DNA from: an uncultured Woeseiaceae bacterium | Lineage (GTDB): Bacteria; Pseudomonadota; Gammaproteobacteria; Steroidobacterales; Woeseiaceae | Assembly: GCA_945787845.1 (NCBI GenBank) | Contig: CALZJH010000019.1 | Location: 1 to 36,859, forward strand | Length of the DNA: 36,859 nt | Direction: 5' to 3' | Shown: positions 16,098 through 27,895 of the stretch, in pieces | Layout of the letters: each line of letters begins with the position of its first letter | Numbering within the stretch: the first letter of the stretch is position 1 | The notes under the pieces: model-generated | Told to the model about the DNA's origin: nothing | Seen by the model: the letters and a program-made list of their open reading frames with translations, nothing else | Database searches by the model: none | Program-made: the position numbers and the translations under genes

Positions 16098-17111
16098 GTG
16101 CAAAAAGTGCTCTATGGCGTATTGGGGTCGCTCATTCTGCTGGTACTCATCGGCTTTGCGCTGCCGCGCGAGCACCGTATCGAGGTCCGGGAAGAAATCG
16201 ATGCGCATCCGGCCACCGTGTTCGCGCTCGTCAACGATTTCCGACGCTACACCCTGTGGGCGCCCTGGGCGGACACGGATCCCAATGCCCGCTTCATTTA
16301 TTCAGGCAGTCCCCGCGGCGCGGGAGCAACCGTTACCTGGGACGGCACGATTCTGGGCAGTGGCACCCAGACGATTACAGAGAGCCAACCGTACGAGTAT
16401 GTCGGCATCGTCATGAGCCCCGGCGAGCCCGGCGAAGCCAAATCATGGTTCCGCCTCGAACCCGGCGTGGGAACCACGATTGTGCACTGGGGTTTCGAGG
16501 CCGACTACGGCATGAACATTGTCGGGCGCTATTTCGCGTCAATGCTGGGCAGCGTCGTTGCACGCGACTACGAAGCCGGCCTCGCAAACCTCAAGGAAGT
16601 GGCCGAGAGCCTGCCGAGCGCTGATTTCAGCGATATCGAGATCGAGCACATCGTCGTCGAACCCGTTGAGATTGCCTACCTGGCTACGACATCACGACCC
16701 GAGCCTGCCGCGATGTCCGAGGCGATGAGCAAAGCCTATTTCAGGATTCTCGGATTTATCGACGATCAGGGTCTCCAGGACGCCGGGGCACCCCTCTCGA
16801 TTACGCGCACGTTCAGCGGTTCGGCGCTGGTTTTCGATGCCGCGATCCCGGTACGTGGCGTGAGCGAGGACACACCCAGAAGCGACGCTGGAGTAAAGCT
16901 GGGAGAAACCTATGGAGGCGCCGTCATCCGCGTCCGCCACGAGGGCTCCTATAAAAACCTCGGTACCACGCACAGGAAGATCGCAGCCTACCTGGCAGCA
17001 CTGGGAATCGAGCGCAACGGGGATCCGTGGGAATCTTATGTAAGCGATCCGGGCAATGTCCCGGAAGAAGACCTGCTAACGTACGTCTATTATCCGATTA
17101 AACAGACTTGA
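16098..17111 (+). CDS. Membrane-anchored SRPBCC plus GyrI-like effector-binding fusion protein
   Basis: The 337-residue protein starts with a signal anchor (VLYGVLGSLILLVLIGFALP), then a polyketide-cyclase/SRPBCC domain at about 28-170 (VREEIDAHPATVFALVNDFRRYTLWAPWADTD, GAGATVTWDG, GFEADYGMNIVGRYFA). A GyrI-like/AraC effector-binding domain follows at about 180-337 (IEHIVVEPVEIAYLATTSRP, GAVIRVRHEGSYKNLGTTHRKIAAYLAALG, ending DLLTYVYYPI). Both domains bind small hydrophobic or amphipathic ligands. The start is GTG 16098. The 3' end overlaps the convergent small gene by 14 bases. The function is unknown; I suggest ligand sensing or sequestration at the inner membrane. Confidence 0.8.
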   Translation: MQKVLYGVLGSLILLVLIGFALPREHRIEVREEIDAHPATVFALVNDFRRYTLWAPWADTDPNARFIYSGSPRGAGATVTWDGTILGSGTQTITESQPYEYVGIVMSPGEPGEAKSWFRLEPGVGTTIVHWGFEADYGMNIVGRYFASMLGSVVARDYEAGLANLKEVAESLPSADFSDIEIEHIVVEPVEIAYLATTSRPEPAAMSEAMSKAYFRILGFIDDQGLQDAGAPLSITRTFSGSALVFDAAIPVRGVSEDTPRSDAGVKLGETYGGAVIRVRHEGSYKNLGTTHRKIAAYLAALGIERNGDPWESYVSDPGNVPEEDLLTYVYYPIKQT

Positions 17112-17472
17112 CCAGGAATGGCGGAACGTGGGTTTCGTCGCCGCCATCCGCGAGCGGCAGGCTGGTCTGCAGATCATCGCGCATGCGAGCCAGTTCACCA
17201 TAAAGCGTGACAATGCGGCCCGCGATTTCGCTGGCTTCGGTGAGTGACATCTTCCTGACGGACGCACAGATCGGGCCTTCGCCATTGAGCGGTGAAACGC
17301 GGTGCATATCCAGCCGCAAATCAACGAACGACTGCTTCATCGCCACCGGCAACTCATCCTCGTGGATATCCACGAGATTGTCCTCAAAAGCCTTGATTAG
17401 CCTCTGTTTGATATGACCATGCCCTGCGAGCACGGTGAGTGCCGCGTGAAAGCGATCGAGGTGGTCTGTCAT
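17098..17472 (-). CDS. Conserved-looking small cytoplasmic protein of unknown function
   Basis: The 124-residue product starts at ATG 17472 with GGAG about 6 bases upstream; the frame extends further but the ribosome binding site settles the start. It has no signal or membrane segment. It is helical and rich in charged residues (HIKQRLIKAFEDNLVDIHED, SFVDLRLDMHRVSPLNGEGP, SVRKMSLTEASEIAGRIVTL). I recognise no family. It is divergent from the Omp85-like gene (184-bp gap) and convergent with the preceding gene. Confidence 0.7.
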   Translation of the reverse strand: MTDHLDRFHAALTVLAGHGHIKQRLIKAFEDNLVDIHEDELPVAMKQSFVDLRLDMHRVSPLNGEGPICASVRKMSLTEASEIAGRIVTLYGELARMRDDLQTSLPLADGGDETHVPPFLVKSV

Positions 17473-17656
17473 TGCCACTCCAGCGTTTCTAAGTATTTTT
17501 GTGTACGCTTTTCTTATGTGGAGTCGACTACTCCCTGTAGTCCGGGGCCCCCTGCAGGGCCTCGCAAGTCCATGGGTACTCCTGATCAATCAGAATCTTG
17601 CGTATGGTTCTTATAGCAGAGTTGCTAAAGTGTGCGCAAGTATCAACGGCAGGATC

Positions 17657-19303
17657 ATGAAATCGGCAATTAGCGGTCTTTTTTGCTCCCGGGACACCCG
17701 GCAGGGCCTCCCCGGCTGCACGGGCATGGCCGCGACCCTAACCCTGACCCTGCTCGTCACCGCTGGTTTCGCCGAGAATGACCTCGAGGGCCTCGAGATC
17801 GGCAACATCACGCTGCAAAAGTCCGATGTCTTCGACCTTTCCGACCCGGAAGAAGACCGGTGGTTGTTTCGCCAGGCTAACCGCCTGCACATCGACACGC
17901 GGGATGCGACGATCAGGAAGCATCTGCTGTTCAAGCCGGGAGAACCGTACACCAAAAGACTCGTGGACGAGTCCGAGAGGATCCTCCGCGAGAAGAAGTA
18001 CCTGTATGACGCGGACATCAGTGCCGCGCGTACCCCGGACGGAACGGTTGACCTGACCGTCCAGACTCGCGATGTCTGGTCGCTCTCTCCGGAATTGTCG
18101 ATTTCCCGCAGTGGCGGTGAGACGCGCTCGCGCTATGGCATTGAGGAAACCAACCTGCTCGGGCGTGGCCAGTCGCTCAGACTGTTCCGGGACAATGACA
18201 TTGACCGTAGCGAGAATACGATCGAGTTCGGCGATTCGCACCTCGGACGAAGCTGGGTATCGACCTTTCTGAGGTACTCGGATAATTCGGACGGCGACTC
18301 TTACCTCGTGGCCGTCGCCCGGCCTTTCTATGCGCTCGACAGCCGCTGGTCTGTGGGCGGCAGCATCTACGGCGACGATCGCCGCACGCCGCTCTACGCC
18401 TTTGGCGAAGAGGCCGCCGAATATCGCCACGAACGCGACTATGCCTCACTTTATGGGGGGATATCGAGGGGCCTGCGCGATGGCCACGTGTGGCGATGGA
18501 CCGCGGGTGTAGTGCTTGACGACAACCGCTTTTCGGACGTGGATGATCCGACACTGCCTGCCGTCATTCCGGCGGATCGCAAGCTCGTCTACCCGTTCCT
18601 GGGTTTCGAACTTGTCGAGGACAAGTTCGTGACCGCCAGCAACAGGGACCAGATGAGCAAGACCGAGGACTTTCAGATGGGTCTGCGCATGACAGGCACC
18701 ATCGGCTGGTCCGACGAGGCCTTTGGCGCCAACCGGGACGCGCTCATGTTCCGGGCGAACGTCAGTCGGGGCTTCGGGTCGCTCGAAAGCACAGGGTTGC
18801 TGCTATCGGCCGGCGCGCACGGTCGTCTCGAAGACGGGCATGCACGAAACAGCGAGCTACTGCTGACGGCTCGCTTCTATCACCGGCAGTCGGAGAAGCG
18901 CCTGTTCTACGCGTTGCTAAGCGGCACGGCGGGCCATGCGCTCGACCTCGACAATCCCGTCGAGATCGGCGGCAAGACAGGGTTGCGAGGGTATCCTCTG
19001 CGCTACCAGGTCGGGGATTCCAAATTGCTGGCGACCGTCGAGCAACGATATTTCACCGACTGGTATCCGTTTCGCTTCGCACGCGTCGGTGGGGCCGTGT
19101 TTGCGGACGCGGGAAGAGTCTGGGGACCTAACCCGCTCGGCCCGGACTATCGGGGCTGGCTTGCCGACGTGGGCGTGGGGCTGCGGTTCGCCTTGACGCG
19201 CGTATCCGACCGGGTCGTGCACTTGGACCTCGCGTTCCCCCTTAACGGCGACTCGTCCATCGATGACATGCAGATCCTGCTGGAGTCGCGCAGCAGCTTC
19301 TAG
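17657..19303 (+). CDS. Omp85-family outer-membrane protein (BamA/TamA-like surface antigen)
   Basis: From ATG 17657 the protein has 548 residues. A hydrophobic stretch (MAATLTLTLLVTAGFA) precedes ENDLEG and is the signal peptide; starting at that inner Met is possible. One POTRA-like domain (about 70-150: LLFKPGEPYTKRLVDESERIL, KKYLYDADISAARTPDGTVDLTVQTRDVW) leads into a 16-strand-type barrel. Omp85 hallmarks are GGKTGLRGYPLRY (the LRGY loop motif) and GGAVFADAGRVWG. The last residue is Phe, as required for barrel insertion by BAM. With a single POTRA it is not BamA itself; a secretion or lipid-handling role is plausible. AGGA lies close to the ATG. Its stop codon and that of the opposite gene share the palindrome CTAG. 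Confidence 0.85.
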   Translation: MKSAISGLFCSRDTRQGLPGCTGMAATLTLTLLVTAGFAENDLEGLEIGNITLQKSDVFDLSDPEEDRWLFRQANRLHIDTRDATIRKHLLFKPGEPYTKRLVDESERILREKKYLYDADISAARTPDGTVDLTVQTRDVWSLSPELSISRSGGETRSRYGIEETNLLGRGQSLRLFRDNDIDRSENTIEFGDSHLGRSWVSTFLRYSDNSDGDSYLVAVARPFYALDSRWSVGGSIYGDDRRTPLYAFGEEAAEYRHERDYASLYGGISRGLRDGHVWRWTAGVVLDDNRFSDVDDPTLPAVIPADRKLVYPFLGFELVEDKFVTASNRDQMSKTEDFQMGLRMTGTIGWSDEAFGANRDALMFRANVSRGFGSLESTGLLLSAGAHGRLEDGHARNSELLLTARFYHRQSEKRLFYALLSGTAGHALDLDNPVEIGGKTGLRGYPLRYQVGDSKLLATVEQRYFTDWYPFRFARVGGAVFADAGRVWGPNPLGPDYRGWLADVGVGLRFALTRVSDRVVHLDLAFPLNGDSSIDDMQILLESRSSF

Positions 19304-19755
19304 GGGCGTAGAGACGGGTCTCGAATGGGCACAACCAGAACCGGTATGTCGGCGTCCTTGAGCAGCCCCCGGCTTACACTGCCGACAAGTAAATCGTAAA
19401 TTGCGCCGAACCCGTGGCTGCCGACAATCAGAAGATCTGCTTCAAAACGCTTCACTTCCTTCAATACGGTTTCCACAATCGGTCCCTGGATAAGGCGGGC
19501 ACTGGCCTTGATGCCGGCCTCCCGCAATGCCTCAGCATGCTGTTGAATTGCGCGGTGCTCGTCACGAAACTCTTTCGCAACCTGGTCCCTGACAACTTCG
19601 GGACCCGCGTCGTAACCCATGAAGTCAGGCTCCGCCTCGGCCACGTGCAGCAACCGCACTTCGCCTGCGGACTGTCGCGACATGCGCTCGGTTACCTGCA
19701 GGACTCGTGGTGTAGCCTCGGAAAGGTCCAGTGACACCAAAATTTTCATCGTCAT
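19300..19755 (-). CDS. Universal stress protein (UspA family, ATP-binding type)
   Basis: The 151-residue single-domain protein has the ATP-binding motif G-x2-G-x9-G-S/T in GSHGFGAIYDLLVGSVSR, plus ILVSLDLSEATPRVL at the N-terminus and IPVLVVPIRD at the end. UspA-type proteins bind ATP and are induced under growth arrest and stress. ATG 19755 overlaps the stop of the SGNH gene by 4 bases and has GGGGA in front; a second ATG at 19749 is also possible. Its place as the last gene of an acyltransferase operon is unusual. Confidence 0.93.
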   Translation of the reverse strand: MTMKILVSLDLSEATPRVLQVTERMSRQSAGEVRLLHVAEAEPDFMGYDAGPEVVRDQVAKEFRDEHRAIQQHAEALREAGIKASARLIQGPIVETVLKEVKRFEADLLIVGSHGFGAIYDLLVGSVSRGLLKDADIPVLVVPIRDPSLRP

Positions 19756-20849
19756 TCCTGTTCCCCGACATTTTTCTCCGCAAGTTCGCGCCGGATAATT
19801 CCATAGAGTGATTCGGTGAAGCGATCGGCGTCGGCAGCCGCGAGATGTGAAGACTCCGGCAGCCGAAAACCCTGCAATTCCTCGTGGTCCTGCCAGTGGA
19901 CCCCGAGAGCGCCGGTCCTTTCAATCAGTACATCCCAACTGCTCGCGCGAGGAAAATACGTAGGTTCGATGATGTCGTACACGCCCTCGAACGGGTGCCG
20001 CACAAAGATGACCTCGACGCCCTTTTCCTGCAGTTTCTTCGTCGCTGCAACGGCACGGTCGATCTGTTTGTTGTGGTTCTCGAGGCCCGCTGCGCGTTCT
20101 TCTTCGCTCAACGTCTCAATCGGCCGGTGGAATTGCGCCCAGATATCCTTCGCTATCTCGGCGTACTCGGGATCGGTTTCGACCTTTGAGAACATGCGTG
20201 CGTTGCGATCTTTGCTGTAAGTGGCAAGACGACGCACGTCCATTTCGAAGAAGACACCCTCTCGTCTGGGAAACGCCTGGCGCTTGATAACGGTAAATAG
20301 ACTGTAGTCGTACTGGTAAAACGCAAGATACGGCTCGACCAGCATCGATACTTGCTGCCCCAGCCACTGCGACGGGGTTTCGTTTTCATATCGTTCGAAC
20401 GCGCTGCCGCGGAACTCGAATCCTGTGAAGAACATTTCGCCGGCAACGCCAACGATCAGGGTTCCGGCCATATCGGGATCTTCGGCGAGATTCTCCATTA
20501 AGGAGACCGGACTTGTTCCCTCCAGCGACAGCTGAATCGGCCGCTCACCAGACGCTCGCTCCCAGACGTCGAGCTGCGTGTTAAAGAACATGCGCGACGA
20601 CCCTGCGAAAACCGTCTTATCCCCTTCGATCTCATCGACGCGCCGGCGTTGTATCGCCCAGAGACCGTCGCTGTTCCGATAGGAGGGAACCGACCCGTCG
20701 CTGCGCCAGTACATTTCCCAGCCGCTCATCATGACGATCATGACGACAAGGCCGAGCAACGCAGCCGGCTTGATGGAGTCGCCCGGTAGCGCCCGGTCGT
20801 ATTTGCTCATATCAGCAGTATTCTCAGAACTGGAAGTAGATGAAGGCAT
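19752..20849 (-). CDS. SGNH/GDSL-like membrane-anchored partner of the MBOAT acyltransferase (AlgJ/DltD-like role)
   Basis: The 365-residue protein has one N-terminal membrane anchor (about 28-45, AALLGLVVMIVMMSGW) and a periplasmic SGNH-like domain. Block I is FAGSSRMFFN with the likely nucleophile S85; the conserved C-terminal histidine region is LPESSHLAAADADRFTESLY. Such proteins take an acyl group delivered by an MBOAT and transfer it to a polysaccharide or wall polymer. ATG 20849 lies inside the end of the MBOAT gene (26-base overlap) but has a strong AGGGAGGA 5-6 bases upstream, while ATG 20810 has none, so I use 20849. The acceptor is unknown; overall similarity to AlgJ is weak. Confidence 0.75.
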   Translation of the reverse strand: MPSSTSSSENTADMSKYDRALPGDSIKPAALLGLVVMIVMMSGWEMYWRSDGSVPSYRNSDGLWAIQRRRVDEIEGDKTVFAGSSRMFFNTQLDVWERASGERPIQLSLEGTSPVSLMENLAEDPDMAGTLIVGVAGEMFFTGFEFRGSAFERYENETPSQWLGQQVSMLVEPYLAFYQYDYSLFTVIKRQAFPRREGVFFEMDVRRLATYSKDRNARMFSKVETDPEYAEIAKDIWAQFHRPIETLSEEERAAGLENHNKQIDRAVAATKKLQEKGVEVIFVRHPFEGVYDIIEPTYFPRASSWDVLIERTGALGVHWQDHEELQGFRLPESSHLAAADADRFTESLYGIIRRELAEKNVGEQE

Positions 20850-22245
20850 CGCTTCCTCCCTGCGTAATGATGATAAGCGTCAGCATGACGCCCCAGATCA
20901 ATCCGGTGAGCCAGGCAGGCAAACGCGCGACGACTTCGTTAAGTTTGCGCTCGCGCATCCGCCAGTGAATCAACAGCATAATGCCGATCGTTATCACGAC
21001 CTGCACAATATGCGGAGTGATCAGGACTTTTTCACCCTCGGTAACGAAGGTCAGCATCGTCACGATCATGCGCCATGCGGTGGCGAAGTCCCCGGCGCGG
21101 AAAAACACCCAGGTGATGTTCACGAGGAAATAGGTGAGCAATGCGAGAAATATCTGCGCAGGCAGCCTGCTCCAGATGGCTTTGTCACCGACCCGGGCCT
21201 TGAGCCAGCGCTCTGCCGCAAGGTACAAACCGTGCAAACCACCCCAGACTACGAACGTCCAGCTAGCGCCGTGCCATAAACCACCGAGAAGCATTGTGGT
21301 CATCAGGTTGGCATAGGTCCTCAGGTTGCCTTTGCGATTGCCTCCCAACGGAACATAGAGATAGTCGCGCAACCATGACGACAGGGAAATATGCCAGCGT
21401 CGCCAGAAATCCGAGAAGCCGATCGCTGCATAGGGAAAGCGGAAGTTATCCGGCAGTCCGAATCCCAGTGTCAGCGCGACACCAATCGCCGTCGTCGAAT
21501 AACCGGCGAAATCGGAGAATATCTGGCCCGAAAAGGCCAGCGTGCCGAGCCAGGCGTCGAGTGGGTGCAGCATCTTATCGGCGCTGAAAACAGCATCGGC
21601 CGCCGGCGCCAACAGGCCGTCGGCGACGACGATTTTCTGGAACATACCGATCGTCATCAGTGCCAGCCCCCAGTAGAGCTGCTTCGGGGTCGCAACGCGC
21701 GGGACCGCAAATTGCGGCAACAAGTGCGTTGGTCTGACGATCGGGCCGGCAACCAGTTGCGGGAAAAACGTGACGAAAAGAGCGAAGTCCAGGAACGACT
21801 TCGACGGTTCGGCGCGTCGCAGATAAACGTCGAGCGAATACGCCATGGTCTGAAACGTATAGAAAGAAATGCCGACCGGCAGAATGATGTTCCATTCCGG
21901 TGGCTGGTATGCAACGCCGACAGCCGCGGCCATCGCCACGAAGTTCTCGAGCAGGAACTCCCCGTATTTGAAATAGCCGAGCAACCCGAGGTTGACGACG
22001 ATACTGACCGCCAGTAGCAACTTGCGTCGTCCCCGCGCCTTTTCGACGAACAGACGCTTCGCGACGTGCCAGTCGATAATCGTCGAAATCCACAGCAATA
22101 TGACGAACGGTGGATTCCAGGCCGCGTAGAAGAGATAGCTGGCAATCAGAAGATTGGTTTTCTTCGTCTTCCAGCTGAAAGGCGCATTGTGCAACGCGAG
22201 CACGAGCACAAAAAACACAACAAACGTGAGTGAATTAAACAGCAC
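20824..22245 (-). CDS. MBOAT family O-acyltransferase (AlgI-like)
   Basis: The 473-residue polytopic membrane protein matches AlgI/DltB-type MBOATs. The catalytic His325 lies in LLGGLWHGASWTFVVWGGLHG, and the conserved FWRRWHISLSSWLRDYLYVPLGG contains H285. LPVGISFYTFQTMAYSLDVYLRR and FFPQLVAGPIVRP are further family motifs. It would move acetyl or other acyl groups from the cytoplasm to periplasmic acceptors. No alginate or teichoic acid genes are nearby, so the target is probably an exopolysaccharide or cell-surface glycan. The start is GTG 22245 with AAGGGG about 9 bases upstream. It heads the operon MBOAT-SGNH-USP. Confidence 0.93.
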   Translation of the reverse strand: MLFNSLTFVVFFVLVLALHNAPFSWKTKKTNLLIASYLFYAAWNPPFVILLWISTIIDWHVAKRLFVEKARGRRKLLLAVSIVVNLGLLGYFKYGEFLLENFVAMAAAVGVAYQPPEWNIILPVGISFYTFQTMAYSLDVYLRRAEPSKSFLDFALFVTFFPQLVAGPIVRPTHLLPQFAVPRVATPKQLYWGLALMTIGMFQKIVVADGLLAPAADAVFSADKMLHPLDAWLGTLAFSGQIFSDFAGYSTTAIGVALTLGFGLPDNFRFPYAAIGFSDFWRRWHISLSSWLRDYLYVPLGGNRKGNLRTYANLMTTMLLGGLWHGASWTFVVWGGLHGLYLAAERWLKARVGDKAIWSRLPAQIFLALLTYFLVNITWVFFRAGDFATAWRMIVTMLTFVTEGEKVLITPHIVQVVITIGIMLLIHWRMRERKLNEVVARLPAWLTGLIWGVMLTLIIITQGGSDAFIYFQF

Positions 22246-22354
22246 GCAGCTTTACCCCTTGACCGGTTCTTATTGTTTTTCGCCGCACTAATTTTGTGCG
22301 ATCGGCCAAAAGAGGCTATCACATTTGGCCTGCCCTGGTTTTCAGGGTTCGCAG
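22246..22354. other. Intergenic region with three short inverted repeats between ileS and the MBOAT gene
   Basis: Three perfect short dyads lie after the ileS stop: 22333-22337 with 22343-22347 (ccctg/caggg), 22304-22310 with 22324-22330 (ggccaaa/tttggcc), and 22284-22288 with 22296-22300 (cgcac/gtgcg). None is followed by a clear U run on the minus strand. They may form the end of the ileS transcript, an operator or the leader of the MBOAT operon. Confidence 0.4.
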
Positions 22355-25501
<3,147 letters not shown>

Positions 25502-25519
25502 TGTTCATTCCTCACATAC

Positions 25520-25554
25520 AAAAACGCCCCGGAGTGCATACACACTCCGGGGCG
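25520..25554 (-). terminator. Rho-independent terminator of the T-box leader
   Basis: CGCCCCGGAGTG (25554-25543) and CACTCCGGGGCG (25536-25525) form a perfect 12-bp stem with a 6-base loop, followed by five U (25524-25520). It lies between the T-box and the ribosome binding site of ileS, so it controls read-through and not translation. Confidence 0.95.
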
Positions 25555-25800
25555 ATCAAATTCGTCGCGGTACCACCCGGCTTCGCAGCTCACGCTGCCT
25601 CATGGGCCAAAGAGCCCGACATCCGTCTCGTGGACCAGCCGGCCAGGCCTACTCGGGCGGTACGGAACTACCGTGGCCCCTTTCGGTTGGCGACTCCGGG
25701 GTGATATTCGGCAGTTTCAGGCCCGGAGCTCTCACTATCCTCCGGTCGCTTTGGCCTGAATGGGCTGCGTACTCGTCCCCTTCAGCGTCTTGCGAGGCAA
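25520..25800 (-). ncRNA. T-box riboswitch (tRNA-Ile sensing, transcription attenuation) controlling ileS
   Basis: Read on the minus strand. Stem I: GGGG (25780-25777) pairs with CCCC (25701-25698), GCAG with CTGC, and TTCAGGCC (25760-25753) with GGCCTGAA (25723-25716). The specifier loop has the loop-E bases AGTA (25773-25770) opposite GAA, and the codon ATC (25705-25703) for isoleucine. Stem III is GCAGC-GTGA-GCTGC (25598-25585). The T-box GAAGCCGGGTGGTACCGCG covers 25584-25566; its UGGU can pair with the ACCA end of uncharged tRNA-Ile. The antiterminator joins CCGGG (25580-25576) with CCCGG (25551-25547) and GCGA with TCGC; it excludes the terminator at 25554-25525. Uncharged tRNA-Ile should allow transcription of ileS. 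The 5' end is approximate. Confidence 0.95.
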
Positions 25801-25827
25801 ATTAGCCTCTGGGTGCCTAAAAAACAA
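25799..25827 (-). promoter_or_regulatory. Candidate promoter of the T-box/ileS transcript
   Basis: TTGTTT (25827-25822), 17 bases, TAATTT (25804-25799) on the minus strand would start transcription a few bases before stem I. The match to the sigma-70 consensus is moderate. A better -35-like TTGACC (25841-25836) lacks a -10 at the right distance. Confidence 0.4.
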
Positions 25828-25847
25828 GCAGTTTTGGTCAAACGCTG

Positions 25848-27815
25848 CTAGCGACCTCTCACCTGACGGAAGAACCAGGTTATAAACACCGCAAACGCTG
25901 CCGCGCCAACAAGCATCGCGACAACCTCGCTGCCGGCCCACTCCGTGCCGATGCCGTCCGGACGCGCACTCTTGGCAACGGCCACGAGTGCGATTCCGAC
26001 GCCGAGCAATCCTTCGCCGCCGACGAATCCGCTGCCGAGCAATACGCCGCGTTCCCGTCGATCGGCTGCCTGCGTCTCGTCTTTCGCCTTGCGCTCCATC
26101 CAGAGACGAATCAGGCCGCCGACGAAAATTGGCGTCATTGTCGACACAGGCAGATACACACCGACAGCGAACGGCAACGAAGGAATCCGGGCAAGTTCGC
26201 AGACAATGGCGATGCCCGCACCGATGGCAACCAGCGCCCAGGGCAGGTTCTGGTCAAGCACGCCGTCGATGACGAGCTTCATCAGCGTTGCCTGTGGTGC
26301 GGGTAATTCCGTACTGCCAAAACCGAACCCCTTGCCGAGCGCCAGGACCGTCAGGCAAACAAACACCGCCGAGGTCAACACGCCGATCAATTCGGCCGTC
26401 TGCTGCCGGCGCGGCGTCGCACCCAGCAGGAATCCGGTTTTCAGGTCTTGGGAGGTATCGCCGGAGATGGATGCCGCGATGGCGACAACGCAGCCCACGG
26501 TCAATGCCGCGGCCTTACCCATCGTGTCGGTCCAGCCAAACAGCAGGAATAGCGACGCCGTGCCGAGCAGAGCGGCAATCGTCATGCCGCTGGTCGGATT
26601 GCTGGTCACGCCGACGAGGCCGACGATGCGCGAAGCGACCGTGACAAAGAAGAACGCGAAAACGATCACGCAAATTGCGGCTGCCGTACGGATGCCGGCG
26701 CCGCCGACCGCCCCGAATACCTGGGGCACGAGAATCAACACTGCGGCAATCGCGAGCACGCCGATACCGACGACGCGCAGCGGCAGATCGGCCGCTGTGC
26801 GCTGCACTGCCACGGGCTCCTGGCCGGTGGTGCTCATGCGCTCACTCAGCTCTGCCGAACCGATTTTGAAACTGCTGACCATGACCGGAATGCTGCGAAT
26901 CAATGTGATAATGCCCGCCGTCGCCACGGCGCCCGCGCCGATGTAGCGCACGTAGCGGGTCCAGATCTGGCTCGGCGACATGTCGCGAATGAGGTTTACT
27001 GTCTCCGGGTAGAACGGCGCCGTGAGATCGGCCCCCCAGTAGTCGATTGCCGGGATAATAATGAGCCAGGACAGCAGACCACCGCCAACCATCACAGCCG
27101 CAATACGCGGTCCGAGAATGTAACCCACGCCGAACAGGGCGGCGGACAGGTCCATTCCCAGCTCCCCTTTCCTCAGGAAAGGAATCTTCGCGTGGATCGC
27201 GCCTGGGATGACGTTGATCCAGGACGTCAGGAATTTGAAGAACGCCCCGCCGGCCAGTCCGTAGAAGACGAAGCGCGCCCGCCCGCCACCTATTTCATTC
27301 GCGACGAGCACTTCGGCACAGGCCGTGCCCTCCGGGTACGGCAATTTGCCATGTTCGCGTTCGATGAGAAAACGGCGCAGGGGAATCATGAACAGGATAC
27401 CGAGCAGGCCTCCCGACATCGCGAGCAACGTCATCTGCAGCAGTTCGGGCGGCATCCCCCACATGAACAAGGCGGGCAACGTGAAGATCACGCCGCTGGC
27501 CAGCGAACTTGAAGCCGAACCCGTGGTCTGGGAAATATTTGTTTCAAGTATCGTCCCGTGTATGCCGACACTCCGCAGGGCACGGAACACCGCCACGGTC
27601 ATGACCGCGACGGGGATCGACGTGCTGATCGTGAGCCCGGCTCGCAAGCCAAGATAGGCATTGGCCGCGCCGAAAATGATGCCGAAAACGATACCGAGCC
27701 CAACCGCCTTGAACGTGAACTCCGCGGGCGACTCGCTCGCGGCAACGAAGGGGTCATAGGTATCGCCGTCAGCGATGGGAACGTAAGCTTTCTGGCTGAG
27801 TCCGTCTTTGCGCAT
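25848..27815 (-). CDS. OPT family oligopeptide transporter
   Basis: The 655-residue protein has many hydrophobic segments (about 14-16). OPT motifs are clear: GLGIVFGIIFGAANAYLGLRAG, ETNISQTTGSASSSLASGVIFTLPA, PYPEGTACAEVLVA, and GDTSQDLKTGFLLGATPRRQQ. Family members carry oligopeptides or metal-ligand complexes (iron-siderophore) across the inner membrane; the prokaryotic branch is thought to take up peptides by proton symport. It uses ATG 27815, with a weak ribosome binding site. It lies upstream of the T-box leader, which has its own promoter, so it is not under T-box control. It also diverges from the SDR gene. Confidence 0.93.
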   Translation of the reverse strand: MRKDGLSQKAYVPIADGDTYDPFVAASESPAEFTFKAVGLGIVFGIIFGAANAYLGLRAGLTISTSIPVAVMTVAVFRALRSVGIHGTILETNISQTTGSASSSLASGVIFTLPALFMWGMPPELLQMTLLAMSGGLLGILFMIPLRRFLIEREHGKLPYPEGTACAEVLVANEIGGGRARFVFYGLAGGAFFKFLTSWINVIPGAIHAKIPFLRKGELGMDLSAALFGVGYILGPRIAAVMVGGGLLSWLIIIPAIDYWGADLTAPFYPETVNLIRDMSPSQIWTRYVRYIGAGAVATAGIITLIRSIPVMVSSFKIGSAELSERMSTTGQEPVAVQRTAADLPLRVVGIGVLAIAAVLILVPQVFGAVGGAGIRTAAAICVIVFAFFFVTVASRIVGLVGVTSNPTSGMTIAALLGTASLFLLFGWTDTMGKAAALTVGCVVAIAASISGDTSQDLKTGFLLGATPRRQQTAELIGVLTSAVFVCLTVLALGKGFGFGSTELPAPQATLMKLVIDGVLDQNLPWALVAIGAGIAIVCELARIPSLPFAVGVYLPVSTMTPIFVGGLIRLWMERKAKDETQAADRRERGVLLGSGFVGGEGLLGVGIALVAVAKSARPDGIGTEWAGSEVVAMLVGAAAFAVFITWFFRQVRGR

Positions 27816-27895
27816 TTTTTATTCTCATCCGGATCCGTCGTCCGGGTGATTCTACTTCAGAATGCCGCCCGAATTGTGCGATAGTGCCTGCCATC

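Noticed and set aside
25945..26946. A 333-codon open frame opposite the OPT transporter
   Set aside because: It is the antisense frame of a GC-rich membrane protein, rich in Ser/Thr/Pro with no domain.
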